Origin: a virus
Virus record (IMG/VR): IMGVR_UViG_3300032296_000936
Span: 1 to 25,125 of that record
Reading direction: 5' to 3' (one strand)
DNA: 25,125 nt
In this document: positions 1 to 7,967 of the stretch, piece after piece
How positions within the stretch are numbered: the first letter of the stretch is position 1
How the letters are laid out: each line of letters starts with the position of its first letter
The notes under the pieces: model-generated
Database searches by the model: none
Told to the model about the DNA's origin: nothing
The model's input: only the letters and a program-made list of their open reading frames with translations
Made by a program: the position numbers and the translations under genes

Positions 1-2079
1 AAATGCTGTAGCAGCATTACCAAGTTTATGACCTCTGCGACCAAGATACTGAAAGATTTCCTTGGCAGGTGCAGTCAAAATGTACAAAAATCCTTCATCA
101 ATAGATGAACGAATACCAAGACGTGGGAAAAGCGTCATAATAGTCCAGGCATTAACAAACTTGTTTGCAGTATGTGAGTTAGTTGCTCCACCCATAGCAT
201 GCAACAAGTTCTTGCGTGCCTTCATATTGTATACAGTCTCTGCTAACTTGATATAATCAAGTGTTGAGATAGCATTTGTTTCTTCAATAAACTGAACAGC
301 ACCAGTAACTTCATTAAAAGCATTACCAGCATCATCGTCCATTTTAGTCCAGGTTTTACCCATTACATCACTAAAAGATTTATCAACAGATACACGCTTT
401 GCTGCATTAAATACGCCAGTAGCACCAAATTGCTGCGTCAAAGTTTCACGAATAAGACGTTCGCCACCAGGCAAACCATCTAATCCATAACGCTGCATAA
501 CACCAATATACAAATTACGCAAAATAATAACTTGGTCTGCAATATCAGAAGTAACAAATGCATGGGTTACGCCTTCAGCCAAGTCACGTGGCATAATCTG
601 ACGTGCTACAAGTCTGAATGTTTCAGACGTTTCTATTGCGTCTTCGCCAATTTTAATCATACCACCCTGTGGGGTACGAGCAAGGGCTTCGCTTATTTTA
701 TAAAGAATCTTACGTGATCGAGATGTTTCTAATTCCTGCTTGCGATACTGCAAAATACCAGCAATATTTGTGCCTTCTGGGTTTTTAAGGATTTCATTAA
801 TATCCTCTACCTTTTTACCAGAATCTTTTGTAGCAGGCATTAAGGCTTCGGCTACCTTAACTCGTGTCCAGTCTCCCAAACGCCTATGTTTACTAGCAAC
901 ATCTACACCAGTACGCCAAAATTGCATACCATCTACACGACCAGAAAGAAGTTTAGTTACATTTTCAACTAATGAAAAATAATCTTTAGCACTTTCCGCA
1001 TCAACTAATTTATTATCTTCAAGAAGTTTAATAGCCTTGTCGCTATTCCATCCTTCAAAGTTATTCTTAATTGCAATACGTGCTGCATTTTTTGCTTCAG
1101 GAGTTTCTGCTTCAATTAAACTTTTAACACGTGGTCCAAGTTGCTCGTCCCATAGTCTCACAACACCAGCATCTTTTTCAAAAACTTCTTTAACACCAGC
1201 AGAGCCATACTTCTTTACAGAGTTTAAAATATCATCGGACTTTGTAAGTCCCTTACCCAAACCACCAGTTATATAAGTAAGTGGATCAATCAACAACTGA
1301 TAGAAAAAGTCAATATAGCCAGAAACATTTTTAGTTTTACCAGATACATAGTCTCCAGTTACTCCACCAAATTTTGTATTTTTTGTACCAACAATATCGC
1401 GTGCAACATCTCGACCAAGTGAAACCTGTGCGTACTTAACGCCATCTAGTACCTGACGAAATGTATCTGGGCTATTATACGCTTCTTCCATAGCCTTAAG
1501 AAATGAATCATTAATAGTTCCATATGACTCAACAATTTCTCCAGGCTTTTTACCAGCAAGAATGCCTTTAGCAATAATAGTTTTTTCTTTTCCAAAGTAT
1601 TGTTCTACTTCAGCAAGTGCTCCATTATCATAAACACGGCGGCCATCCCAAGCATCAGTCCATGTTTGTTTGTTCCAAAGTCCTTCATCTTGTGTTACTT
1701 GACGACCAACTAGATATGGTAGATTAATAAGTCTATTGTAGGCACCAGCAACTTTAAGTACACCAATAAGAGGGCTTGCTAGAACTTTACCAGCACCCTT
1801 AAGTACACCAAAAAAATTGTCTTTTAATGTTTCTGGTTCTTCTGTATACCCAGCAGTAGGATAAAGAAAACGTAATTTTTCTTGAACCTCTTCATCGAGG
1901 TTAGCAAATTCACTACGCGCTTTATCTACTGGCATACGAAGTAAATCTTTATTTTTACTTACAGTCCAACTAAACTGTTCAATTTGATTAATTTGTGATT
2001 TATCAAGATTAGATTGAACGGCAGCATTATAAAGATTAGGACTTACTTTGGCTACAGAAATATTTACTTTTTGAGCCAT
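1..2079 (-). CDS. Large phage structural protein, 3' end missing
   Basis: An uninterrupted reading frame of 693 codons runs leftward from an ATG at 2079 and is still open at base 1, so the protein is longer than 693 residues. The start overlaps the TAA of the upstream gene. The translation is a soluble, mostly helical protein rich in Lys, Val and Ala, with one more hydrophobic stretch near residues 95-110 (LKGAGKVLASPLIGVLKVAG). I recognise no catalytic motif. It lies downstream of terminase and portal on the same strand, so a virion role is inferred: an internal virion, ejection or tape-measure-like protein are all possible. Confidence is high that it is coding and low on the exact role. Confidence 0.8.
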   Translation of the reverse strand, partial: MAQKVNISVAKVSPNLYNAAVQSNLDKSQINQIEQFSWTVSKNKDLLRMPVDKARSEFANLDEEVQEKLRFLYPTAGYTEEPETLKDNFFGVLKGAGKVLASPLIGVLKVAGAYNRLINLPYLVGRQVTQDEGLWNKQTWTDAWDGRRVYDNGALAEVEQYFGKEKTIIAKGILAGKKPGEIVESYGTINDSFLKAMEEAYNSPDTFRQVLDGVKYAQVSLGRDVARDIVGTKNTKFGGVTGDYVSGKTKNVSGYIDFFYQLLIDPLTYITGGLGKGLTKSDDILNSVKKYGSAGVKEVFEKDAGVVRLWDEQLGPRVKSLIEAETPEAKNAARIAIKNNFEGWNSDKAIKLLEDNKLVDAESAKDYFSLVENVTKLLSGRVDGMQFWRTGVDVASKHRRLGDWTRVKVAEALMPATKDSGKKVEDINEILKNPEGTNIAGILQYRKQELETSRSRKILYKISEALARTPQGGMIKIGEDAIETSETFRLVARQIMPRDLAEGVTHAFVTSDIADQVIILRNLYIGVMQRYGLDGLPGGERLIRETLTQQFGATGVFNAAKRVSVDKSFSDVMGKTWTKMDDDAGNAFNEVTGAVQFIEETNAISTLDYIKLAETVYNMKARKNLLHAMGGATNSHTANKFVNAWTIMTLFPRLGIRSSIDEGFLYILTAPAKEIFQYLGRRGHKLGNAATAF

Positions 2080-2483
2080 TAGTATCCTTCGTCAATAAGT
2101 TTACGATAGATTAATTCTGCATCACCAGATGGATCAAATGGAATAAGTGCTTTAATTGTATCGACAATAGAATAAGATTTATTAGGAAGTTGTCCCATTG
2201 CTTCACTTCCTGGACCATCACCAATATCAACACCAGATGTAATAGGTTCGTTTGGTCGTGTAGTGGGAGCCATCAACGGTGTTGGCATTTCTATAGACGG
2301 CACTGATGGCTTACCAGCCATTGGTGCTGCAGTTTGTTGATCCATAGTATTTTCGCCATAAGGCATACCAGACATATATTTAGCGCCTTGCGCTGGACCA
2401 CCATCTGTACGGCGTGAGAGTGCGCCAGGACCTGATGCAGGTGCTGGGTTTTCTGGCTTGCGATATCCGCCCTGTTGTGCCAT
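2079..2483 (-). CDS. Small Pro/Gly-rich protein of the head gene block
   Basis: The product has 134 residues. The N-terminal two thirds are rich in Pro, Gly, Ala and Met and look disordered. The last 35 residues (SIVDTIKALIPFDPSGDAELIYRKLIDEGY region) look folded and helical. The start ATG overlaps the stop of the upstream gene, and its own stop overlaps the ATG of the next, so translation is probably coupled. I do not recognise a family. Its place between portal and a giant structural protein suggests a minor virion component or assembly factor. Confidence 0.75.
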   Translation of the reverse strand: MAQQGGYRKPENPAPASGPGALSRRTDGGPAQGAKYMSGMPYGENTMDQQTAAPMAGKPSVPSIEMPTPLMAPTTRPNEPITSGVDIGDGPGSEAMGQLPNKSYSIVDTIKALIPFDPSGDAELIYRKLIDEGY

Positions 2484-2737
2484 TAGTCTTCATCCTCATC
2501 ATCGTCATCATCTACATATTTAAGTGGATTCATTTTGTTTGGAATATCTGGAAGTATCCAGTCTGGATATGAATCCTTGTCTTGGATCATGCTTATACAA
2601 ATATCAACGGGAAATCCTGCAACTCGCAAAGCCTTATAATATTCATTTAGGCTAATGCAGTATTTTTCAAGTAGGCTATAATCATCACTAAGAACTGTTT
2701 TAACTTTAGTTCCAGTTGGCTTTTTGCGCGGTGCCAT
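2483..2737 (-). CDS. Small protein with poly-Asp/Glu tail
   Basis: The product has 84 residues. It starts with a basic stretch (MAPRKKPTGTKVK), followed by a compact helical part, and ends in an almost purely acidic tail (DDDDDEDED). It sits just after the portal gene, with the ATG 10 bases beyond the portal stop, and its stop overlaps the next start. No family recognised. The strong charge split could suit a head-assembly chaperone or a DNA- or protein-binding minor head protein, but that is inference only. Confidence 0.72.
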   Translation of the reverse strand: MAPRKKPTGTKVKTVLSDDYSLLEKYCISLNEYYKALRVAGFPVDICISMIQDKDSYPDWILPDIPNKMNPLKYVDDDDDEDED

Positions 2738-2747
2738 GATTTACCCC

Positions 2748-4496
2748 TTATATTACTCGTTGCTGTTGTGTCTGTACTGAACCAGATGCTTCACCACTTG
2801 TGTTTAAGCGGCTAAGCAGCATCTGTAAATCTGGTCGTCCTGGTTGAGCAGGAGCGCCTCCTACTGGAGCGCCAGGAGCAGAGGGGACGGCTTGCTCAAC
2901 TGCTGCCCCAGCAGGAGGATTCTCTGGAGTAAACACTTCCTCAATAACATCTTCAATCGATTTACCAGCCTTACGTCCCTTAATTGCCATAGCAATTTTC
3001 TGAATGATTGGTAGAGGGTCCTGTCCCTGAGATGCTAATTGTGGAATTGTTTGTGTATATGCCTGCAGTGAACCAATGAGAGCCTTACGAAGTTTTTCAA
3101 CTTCGATCTTCTCTTGTTCTTGTGTAACGTTAATTCCGAATGGCATTTCTCGCTGTGCCAAGTCTACGGAAATTAAATCGCCGCCCAACGCCTGAAGCAT
3201 AAAGATAAGGCCCTGTGCTGGATTAAGTCCAGCCAACATGCCGTAGCGAACATCTGCTGAGTAGTCACCCTTGATGTCCTTTGATGGAAGATACTCAAGT
3301 GCATATGGTGCACCTGAATCTACTCCACGGATAGTCTTCTTATAATCAAATACTAGTTCGTCAACAGTAAAGCATGTTGTAATAACATCTTTAAGGGTTG
3401 AAGCAAAGATGGCTTGAGCAGATTTAATCTGCGTATCGAAGCCACCCATAAGGGCTTGAACGCCCTGTCCCGTAATAATTGAAGCATCCACATTGCCAGT
3501 TCTTGATTCTGGATAACGTGTACCAGTACGTAGTTCTGACTGAAGTGTTTGCTGCTGGCTAAATGCGCCTGCAGGAATAGGAAGTTCTACGCGTCGCACA
3601 CCAGCAGGATTGTTGGTACGGATAACTCCGTCACCACCAAACTCAAACTCTTGTACATCGCTAGGCAAGACGATAGGTGACTGTACTGACTTCTCTGCTG
3701 CTTCCATTGCAAGTAATGCAAAACGATTGCGAAGCAACTGAATACCAAGTACGTCATCAAACTGTCCACGCATTTGTCCATCAACAGATGGACGACGTGC
3801 AATGTGAACTAGCATCTTCTTGACTGGGTTTTCCGCTACAGAGACAGCAAGATTGCCGCGCTCTGGAATATAAATAACAGACTGATCTTTATCGTAATAA
3901 CGAATAATCGTTAGTTCTATATTCATATTCTGCTCATAGCCATCGCGACCTAAGATCGTTTCTTCATGCTCAGGGAACTGAGCAACAAGTTCGGCTATTG
4001 TCATGCGGTATTTCTTAGCAAAGGCAATGCAACGCCCATAGCGGTCAAACTCTGGGTAAGCCCCCACTGGGTTTTCTATGCGAATACGTGGCAGCCCTGC
4101 TTCTTCGTCAAATTCTACAATGAATGGGACGAAACCAAATGTGATGTACCAGTCTGCACCTGTATACATCTGTACCTGTAAATCTGAATTAACAAAATAA
4201 TTTGCAGCAATCTGGGTACGGCGATCTGCAAACTTGCGTGGCTTATCTTCTGCTTGGTTAATTGCAGAGCAGTTGATGGCAGGAAGTGGAGCCATAACCT
4301 CAGATAGGTCACGGGCTACAATATCGATAAAGTTAGCGACAACATTAGAGTCAATACCATCTGGAAAAAAGTCTGGGTATAGCCCAGCAATGTTACCTTG
4401 ACGCACAGCAAGAACGCTTTCGTGACGAATATCGCGCTCACGCGATCTGTCCTTTAGCGATTCTACTCGCGCAGCAATCTGCTTAATTGTTAACAT
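2748..4496 (-). CDS. Portal-like protein
   Basis: The product has 582 residues, in the usual range of phage portal proteins. The portal is the ring at one head vertex through which DNA is packaged. The N-terminal part (about 1-60) is followed by a mixed alpha/beta region containing the GADWYITFGFVPFIVEFD segment at about 113-130, which resembles the strand-rich wing of portals. A central part at about 325-375 (FSQQQTLQSELRTGTRYPESRTG and GQGVQALMGG segments) resembles the portal crown/stem helices. The C-terminal 60 residues are Pro/Ala/Gln-rich and probably disordered. Position immediately downstream of terminase and one small gene supports the call. The assignment is from general resemblance and context, since there is no single diagnostic motif. 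Confidence 0.72.
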   Translation of the reverse strand: MLTIKQIAARVESLKDRSRERDIRHESVLAVRQGNIAGLYPDFFPDGIDSNVVANFIDIVARDLSEVMAPLPAINCSAINQAEDKPRKFADRRTQIAANYFVNSDLQVQMYTGADWYITFGFVPFIVEFDEEAGLPRIRIENPVGAYPEFDRYGRCIAFAKKYRMTIAELVAQFPEHEETILGRDGYEQNMNIELTIIRYYDKDQSVIYIPERGNLAVSVAENPVKKMLVHIARRPSVDGQMRGQFDDVLGIQLLRNRFALLAMEAAEKSVQSPIVLPSDVQEFEFGGDGVIRTNNPAGVRRVELPIPAGAFSQQQTLQSELRTGTRYPESRTGNVDASIITGQGVQALMGGFDTQIKSAQAIFASTLKDVITTCFTVDELVFDYKKTIRGVDSGAPYALEYLPSKDIKGDYSADVRYGMLAGLNPAQGLIFMLQALGGDLISVDLAQREMPFGINVTQEQEKIEVEKLRKALIGSLQAYTQTIPQLASQGQDPLPIIQKIAMAIKGRKAGKSIEDVIEEVFTPENPPAGAAVEQAVPSAPGAPVGGAPAQPGRPDLQMLLSRLNTSGEASGSVQTQQQRVI

Positions 4497-4527
4497 TGTT
4501 GTCCTAACGATTGATTAAAAAAATTAT

Positions 4528-4983
4528 TTACTTGCTCTTACGAATTGCGCCGCCACCAAAAAGACCGCCGCCACCCATACCACCGCGACCACCCTTAGTA
4601 GTTGCTTTAATTGTTTTCTTAAGAGTTTTAACCGAACCAGAAATTTTTTCTTTGTTGCCTTGTTTAGAAATTTTATCCGTATTTTTAAAGGCTAATTTTT
4701 CAGCCTTACGCATACCAGTAGTCTTAAGTTTAGGTATCTTCATTTCTGAACGCATTTTATTTTCTATTGCTAGTCCAGCCTTGCCACCTTTAGTAATTAC
4801 ATTTTTGTACAGCCCTTTACCAGCAGTTGGCTTAGGCTTTCCTGGCTTTTTTCTGCTACCATCAGGATTGCGCTTTACTTTTTTTGCTGCTTCTTCTTTT
4901 GCTAAACGAGCAATAGTTTCTTTAAGGCGAGCAGATACACCCTTTGGAACATCTTCCATTGGCTTTATGTTTTTTGCTGGCAT
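4528..4983 (-). CDS. Lys-rich basic protein between terminase and portal
   Basis: The product has 151 residues, very rich in Lys, with a Gly-rich end (RGGMGGGGLFGGGAIRKSK). I chose the ATG at 4983 because TAGGAA lies just upstream at ribosome-binding distance and the terminase stop falls 8 bases before it; the frame also extends to 5013. Composition suggests nucleic-acid binding or a disordered protein. No family recognised. Context between terminase and portal suggests a packaging or head-completion helper, which is inference. Confidence 0.72.
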   Translation of the reverse strand: MPAKNIKPMEDVPKGVSARLKETIARLAKEEAAKKVKRNPDGSRKKPGKPKPTAGKGLYKNVITKGGKAGLAIENKMRSEMKIPKLKTTGMRKAEKLAFKNTDKISKQGNKEKISGSVKTLKKTIKATTKGGRGGMGGGGLFGGGAIRKSK

Positions 4984-4991
4984 GTTAGTTC

Positions 4992-6878
4992 CTATCCATA
5001 CATATCTTGCCACTGCTCTTGGAAGGCAGCGTCTAGGTTGACTGATTGTCTTTTTGATAGTTGAGCCTTAGTAGCCCAACGGTTTTCTTTATAACGGTTT
5101 GTAAATGATGCAGCCTGCATAAGTTCTTGCACACGCAAGACCGCAAACCACAAAGCCATAACACAGTCAGTCTTACCTTTAGTGTTTGGTTTCCAGGTCA
5201 TTAGTTGCTGAAGTAAGGCTTTCATACCTTCTGAACCATCGGTTGAAGGAAATTCAATTGAGTTGTTATTTTGGAACTTACCTTCGCGGAGCGTGCCAAA
5301 GAAGTTAGACATAGAGGCAACGCCTAAGTTAGTATCCCATTTGTTCTTACCAGTAAAGTGTGGCTTTAGATCGCAGCCATACTGGGCAAGCCAGTTACGT
5401 AAGTCATCATCTAGGGCGTAACCCTTCTGATGAGCGTTAATCTCTACGCGTAATTCATTAGGTCGGTATCTTTGAACCAACTCTTCAATTGTATTGCGAA
5501 TCTTTTGCGGAGTAGGTTCACTCATATTGACGCAGTCAAGAACATAGATATTGCCATCGAGGGCGTTATAGTTAATTACTACAAAGGCTGAGTGACCTGC
5601 CATAGCAGGGTCAAAACCAATGATGGTATAACCGCGCACTTGAGCAGGATGTCCTGGTTTATTTGGGTCAAGTGGTCCGCGCTTACGCATTCCATTTACA
5701 CAACCTTGTACCAGCGGAGCAGCAAAGATGGAATCTTCTGCTATATCCTCTTGCTGGTAAACCAGCGCCCAGGTAGATGCGGTAACTTCACCACGTCGTT
5801 TGTGAAGGGCTGGTCCGTCCCACTTAGGGTATAAACCTTCTTCATCTGGAGTATCATCATCTCCATCCCAAGGGATGTCAGACTTAGGCCAGAGCGTAAT
5901 CCAATCTTCTTTTTTTTCTTTATACTCTAAAACTGCAGGCATTCCCATATAGGTAAAGGGACTCTTGCCGTTTGACCAGTACTTCGGGTCACGCAGTTCT
6001 TTGTAAAAATCTGTAGGGGCAATACGGGTTCCTACAATCAGGAGTTTACCGTTCTTGCCCAGACGGGTGATAACTTCCTTCTGCAGCCAGTTGATCTGCT
6101 TCTCATACTCATGAGCGTTGGAAGTGGTAATGCAGTCGTCTAGGATAATCAGGTCAGCACGAGCACCGTAAATCTGACCGCCCATACCAAGGGCTTGAAT
6201 GGTTGGGTCTTTCTCACTTGAATCACGCGCATCGCCACCAAGGTAGACGGTATCTACACGCCAGGTATCTGAGTCTGCTTTCCAACCGCCTTCTGGACCA
6301 AAAGTGTTTTGCATCTTCTGGTAGCGGGGGTGAGACAATCTCTGCTTAACAGAGTATACGAACTCGCGTGCTTTGTTCAACGTCTTAGAAACCACAATGA
6401 TGCGGACGTTCGAGTTGATGGCGATACGATAGGTTGAGTAGTTGACTGTAACGACAGTCGACTTGGCATGCTCTGGAGGTACATTGACCAACATGCGGGT
6501 CTTGTCCCCTGGCTCATAGGTCATGGCAGGGTGGAGCCAAGAAGGTTCATCGCCTTCTATCAAATCAATCCAGTCCTGATGATGAGGAAATACTTTAGAC
6601 CCCAAGTATATTTCTGAGAACTGGGCAAAGGAAATCTCATCCTTGGGGATACCGAGGGCCATCAAGGAATTAGACTTAGCGTCTACTTTGGCCTGCTCTA
6701 AACGACGGGCAAAGTCAGCATCTCTAATAATCCAGACTCTAGCGGTATCGGGCTTCTTGCCCACCTTTGACATCGCATTTGCCAGGGACATTCCCTCAGA
6801 TACAAGGTCTAGCACCTGCTGCTTATCGGCATTAGATTTCTGGGTCTTAGCGTTATCAGGCCCCTTTATAAACGTCAT
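4992..6878 (-). CDS. terL: Terminase large subunit with N-terminal HTH-like segment
   Basis: The product is 628 residues: the DNA-packaging motor ATPase and headful or site nuclease. Residues 134-141 (PPEHAKST region) are a phage-type variant Walker A, and residues 243-248 (LIILDD) are Walker B. A coupling-type motif (LIVGTR) follows. The C-terminal RNase H-like nuclease region has candidate acidic residues in GFDPAMAG, VLDCVN and near DCVMALWF. Residues about 20-70 (LVSEGMSLANAMSKVG, then TARVWIIRDADF) look like the helix-turn-helix of small terminase subunits. The ATG at 6878 is preceded by AGGGGA. It is the first gene of the leftward structural operon. Confidence 0.92.
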   Translation of the reverse strand: MTFIKGPDNAKTQKSNADKQQVLDLVSEGMSLANAMSKVGKKPDTARVWIIRDADFARRLEQAKVDAKSNSLMALGIPKDEISFAQFSEIYLGSKVFPHHQDWIDLIEGDEPSWLHPAMTYEPGDKTRMLVNVPPEHAKSTVVTVNYSTYRIAINSNVRIIVVSKTLNKAREFVYSVKQRLSHPRYQKMQNTFGPEGGWKADSDTWRVDTVYLGGDARDSSEKDPTIQALGMGGQIYGARADLIILDDCITTSNAHEYEKQINWLQKEVITRLGKNGKLLIVGTRIAPTDFYKELRDPKYWSNGKSPFTYMGMPAVLEYKEKKEDWITLWPKSDIPWDGDDDTPDEEGLYPKWDGPALHKRRGEVTASTWALVYQQEDIAEDSIFAAPLVQGCVNGMRKRGPLDPNKPGHPAQVRGYTIIGFDPAMAGHSAFVVINYNALDGNIYVLDCVNMSEPTPQKIRNTIEELVQRYRPNELRVEINAHQKGYALDDDLRNWLAQYGCDLKPHFTGKNKWDTNLGVASMSNFFGTLREGKFQNNNSIEFPSTDGSEGMKALLQQLMTWKPNTKGKTDCVMALWFAVLRVQELMQAASFTNRYKENRWATKAQLSKRQSVNLDAAFQEQWQDMYG

Positions 6879-6931
6879 ATCATCCCCTAGTTTTGGACAG
6901 AATACACCTGCCTTGTAACAGATTATTACAG

Positions 6932-6943
6932 ACTACTGTACAG
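6932..6943. repeat. 12-bp direct repeat ACTACTGTACAG, copy 1
   Basis: An exact copy of the 12-mer at 7069-7080, same orientation. It contains the perfect 8-bp palindrome CTGTACAG, the usual form of a half of, or a whole, dimeric repressor site. It lies between the minus-strand promoter candidate and the terminase start. An operator role is inferred. Confidence 0.6.
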
Positions 6944-6988
6944 GATGAGTAAGGCTCTAAAAAGACTTACGAATCTATTTTACTCTCT

Positions 6989-7018
6989 ACTATATATTAA
7001 TCCGTTCAAATAGGTCAA
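6989..7018 (-). promoter_or_regulatory. Sigma-70-type promoter candidate for the terminase operon
   Basis: On the minus strand TTGACC (7013-7018) and TATAGT (6989-6994) each match five of six consensus positions and are 18 bases apart. Transcription would begin near 6982 and give a leader of about 100 bases before the terminase ATG. This is sequence-pattern evidence only. In an AT-rich region such matches also occur by chance. Confidence 0.45.
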
Positions 7019-7068
7019 ACGAACATTTTTAATAGAACTATCTTAAAAGTCCTGTTCAGACTGGGGGT

Positions 7069-7080
7069 ACTACTGTACAG
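7069..7080. repeat. 12-bp direct repeat ACTACTGTACAG, copy 2
   Basis: The second exact copy, 137 bases from the first, again centred on the palindrome CTGTACAG. The two copies flank the minus-strand promoter candidate at 6989-7018, which is an arrangement compatible with looping repression. Confidence 0.6.
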
Positions 7081-7121
7081 AAATATTTTTGGTAGAGATA
7101 CAGTCTATATTACAGAACCAA

Positions 7122-7163
7122 ATTAAACAATCTGGGGTCTAATCGACCCACATATTGTTTAAT
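7122..7163. repeat. 42-bp palindrome in the control region
   Basis: ATTAAACAAT (7122-7131) and ATTGTTTAAT (7154-7163) are perfect inverted repeats. Inside them GGGTC (7135-7139) and GACCC (7145-7149) form a second perfect inverted pair around a 5-base loop, and TG/CA adds two more pairs with a bulge. No T-run follows on either strand, so it is not an ordinary terminator. It may be an operator, an origin cruciform or an RNA structure. Confidence 0.65.
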
Positions 7164-7289
7164 GCTGCCGCTCTATAGTACTGAAGGCTGGCATGTCTGG
7201 CAGACTACAGTCTAGACCGCAGATAAACCTATATGTCTGCGTCCCAGTTTAAATGCATATATGTGCGGATAGTCTATTGATCTACCAGT

Positions 7290-7340
7290 AGGTCTCCTTC
7301 CTCGTCAAGCAAAAAAGCGCTTGACGATTCCCTCCGACCT
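7290..7340. repeat. Nested inverted repeat with A6 loop ahead of the early operon
   Basis: CGTCAAGC (7303-7310) pairs perfectly with GCTTGACG (7319-7326) around the loop AAAAAAGC. An outer pair, AGGTC (7290-7294) with GACCT (7336-7340), encloses it. It lies 57 bases before the first early ATG. The right arm contains TTGACG, but no -10 lies at the proper distance. Possible roles are a leader RNA structure or an operator. Confidence 0.55.
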
Positions 7341-7396
7341 ATGGTGTGGTGATATTAGATTGAATGGTTCAATCGGTTCTAATGCTAGGAGTTATC

Positions 7397-7678
7397 ATGA
7401 AAGTTGTTCGTGTAGTTAATGGTTCTGCTCCTGATGGTGCAATCGCTATCGGTAGAGGCACAGTGTGGGGAAACCCGTTCTTGATCGGTGCAGATGGTGA
7501 TAGAGATGCGGTTGTCTCTAAGTTCTACTGCTACGCCAAGTGGCGTTTAGAGCGTGAGCCTAATTGGTTAGAGCCTCTGCGTGGTAAGAATCTAGCGTGT
7601 TACTGCGCTCCCCAAGCCTGCCATGCCCATGCAATCATAGCGCTAATCGAGCGCATCTACGAAGGAGAGAGCAAATGA
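7397..7678 (+). CDS. DUF4326 family protein
   Basis: The product has 93 residues. The ATG at 7397 follows AGGAG (7387-7391) at a good distance, so the longer frame from 7364 is not needed. The sequence has the DUF4326 signature: an early GRGTVWGNPF motif, then LRGKNLACYCAPQACHAHA near the end, with its conserved Cys and His residues. The family is common in phages and of unknown biochemical role. It is the first gene of the rightward operon, a place often used for host-takeover proteins. The stop overlaps the next ATG. Confidence 0.82.
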   Translation: MKVVRVVNGSAPDGAIAIGRGTVWGNPFLIGADGDRDAVVSKFYCYAKWRLEREPNWLEPLRGKNLACYCAPQACHAHAIIALIERIYEGESK

Positions 7679-7833
7679 ACGATATGCGTATGTGTGCCAA
7701 CTGCAAGCACGATATAGATATATTCCCACCTAATCGGTGTGAGTACGGCAAGCATGTGTGGCACGAGCCAGAGTTGGACACTCCCGACATGTGTTGTGAG
7801 TGTGGAGTAGATGTGGATTACCTAGACAAATGA
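7675..7833 (+). CDS. Small CxxC protein
   Basis: The product has 52 residues. The start ATG overlaps the TGA of the DUF4326 gene, with AAGGAGAG upstream. Two CxxC pairs (CANC near residue 7 and CCEC near residue 40) suggest a single zinc ribbon or rubredoxin-like knuckle. Its stop again overlaps the ATG of the next gene, forming a coupled chain. Function unknown. Confidence 0.72.
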   Translation: MNDMRMCANCKHDIDIFPPNRCEYGKHVWHEPELDTPDMCCECGVDVDYLDK

Positions 7834-7967
7834 TAACCACACATACATGCCACGACATACACTGCTTAGCCAAAACACAGTTGGCTAAATGGGAAACCAT
7901 TTGGGACGGCTCAGCACAAGTACTAAATACCATCGTAATCGACTACACAAAAGGAGAGAACATATGA
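7830..7967 (+). CDS. 45-residue micro-protein
   Basis: A short frame that fits exactly between its neighbours: its ATG shares bases with the upstream TGA, and its own TGA overlaps the ATG at 7964. It fills what would otherwise be a 130-base gap. The start lacks a strong ribosome site, which suits translation coupled to the gene before. The product has no recognisable motif beyond scattered Cys/His near the N-terminus (THTCHDIHC). Confidence 0.55.
   Translation: MITTHTCHDIHCLAKTQLAKWETIWDGSAQVLNTIVIDYTKGENI

Larger units (their letters stand above)
6879..7396. promoter_or_regulatory. Divergent non-coding control region
   Basis: About 518 bases with no convincing gene separate the leftward terminase operon from the rightward early operon. 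It is AT-rich and unusually full of repeats: a 12-bp direct repeat, a 42-bp palindrome and a nested hairpin, listed separately. Many short CAGACT/AGTCTG and ACAG/CTGT fragments recur through it, for example at 7202-7213 and 7218-7241. It must hold the promoters of both operons and could also hold the replication origin. I see no clear consensus promoter for the rightward operon. Confidence 0.75.

Noticed and set aside
4511-5041. Plus-strand hydrophobic frame of 176 residues
   Set aside because: It is the reverse complement of Lys-rich coding sequence, which gives Phe/Leu/Pro runs by chance; the minus-strand gene fits the operon.
7303-7326. Hairpin at 7303-7326 as an intrinsic terminator
   Set aside because: The A/T run lies in the loop and not after the stem on either strand.
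7321-7358. Rightward promoter using TTGACG at 7321
   Set aside because: The nearest -10-like TATTAG is 26 bases away, beyond working spacing.
7364-7396. Longer start for the DUF4326 gene
   Set aside because: The ATG at 7397 has a proper ribosome site, and the extra residues are outside the family domain.
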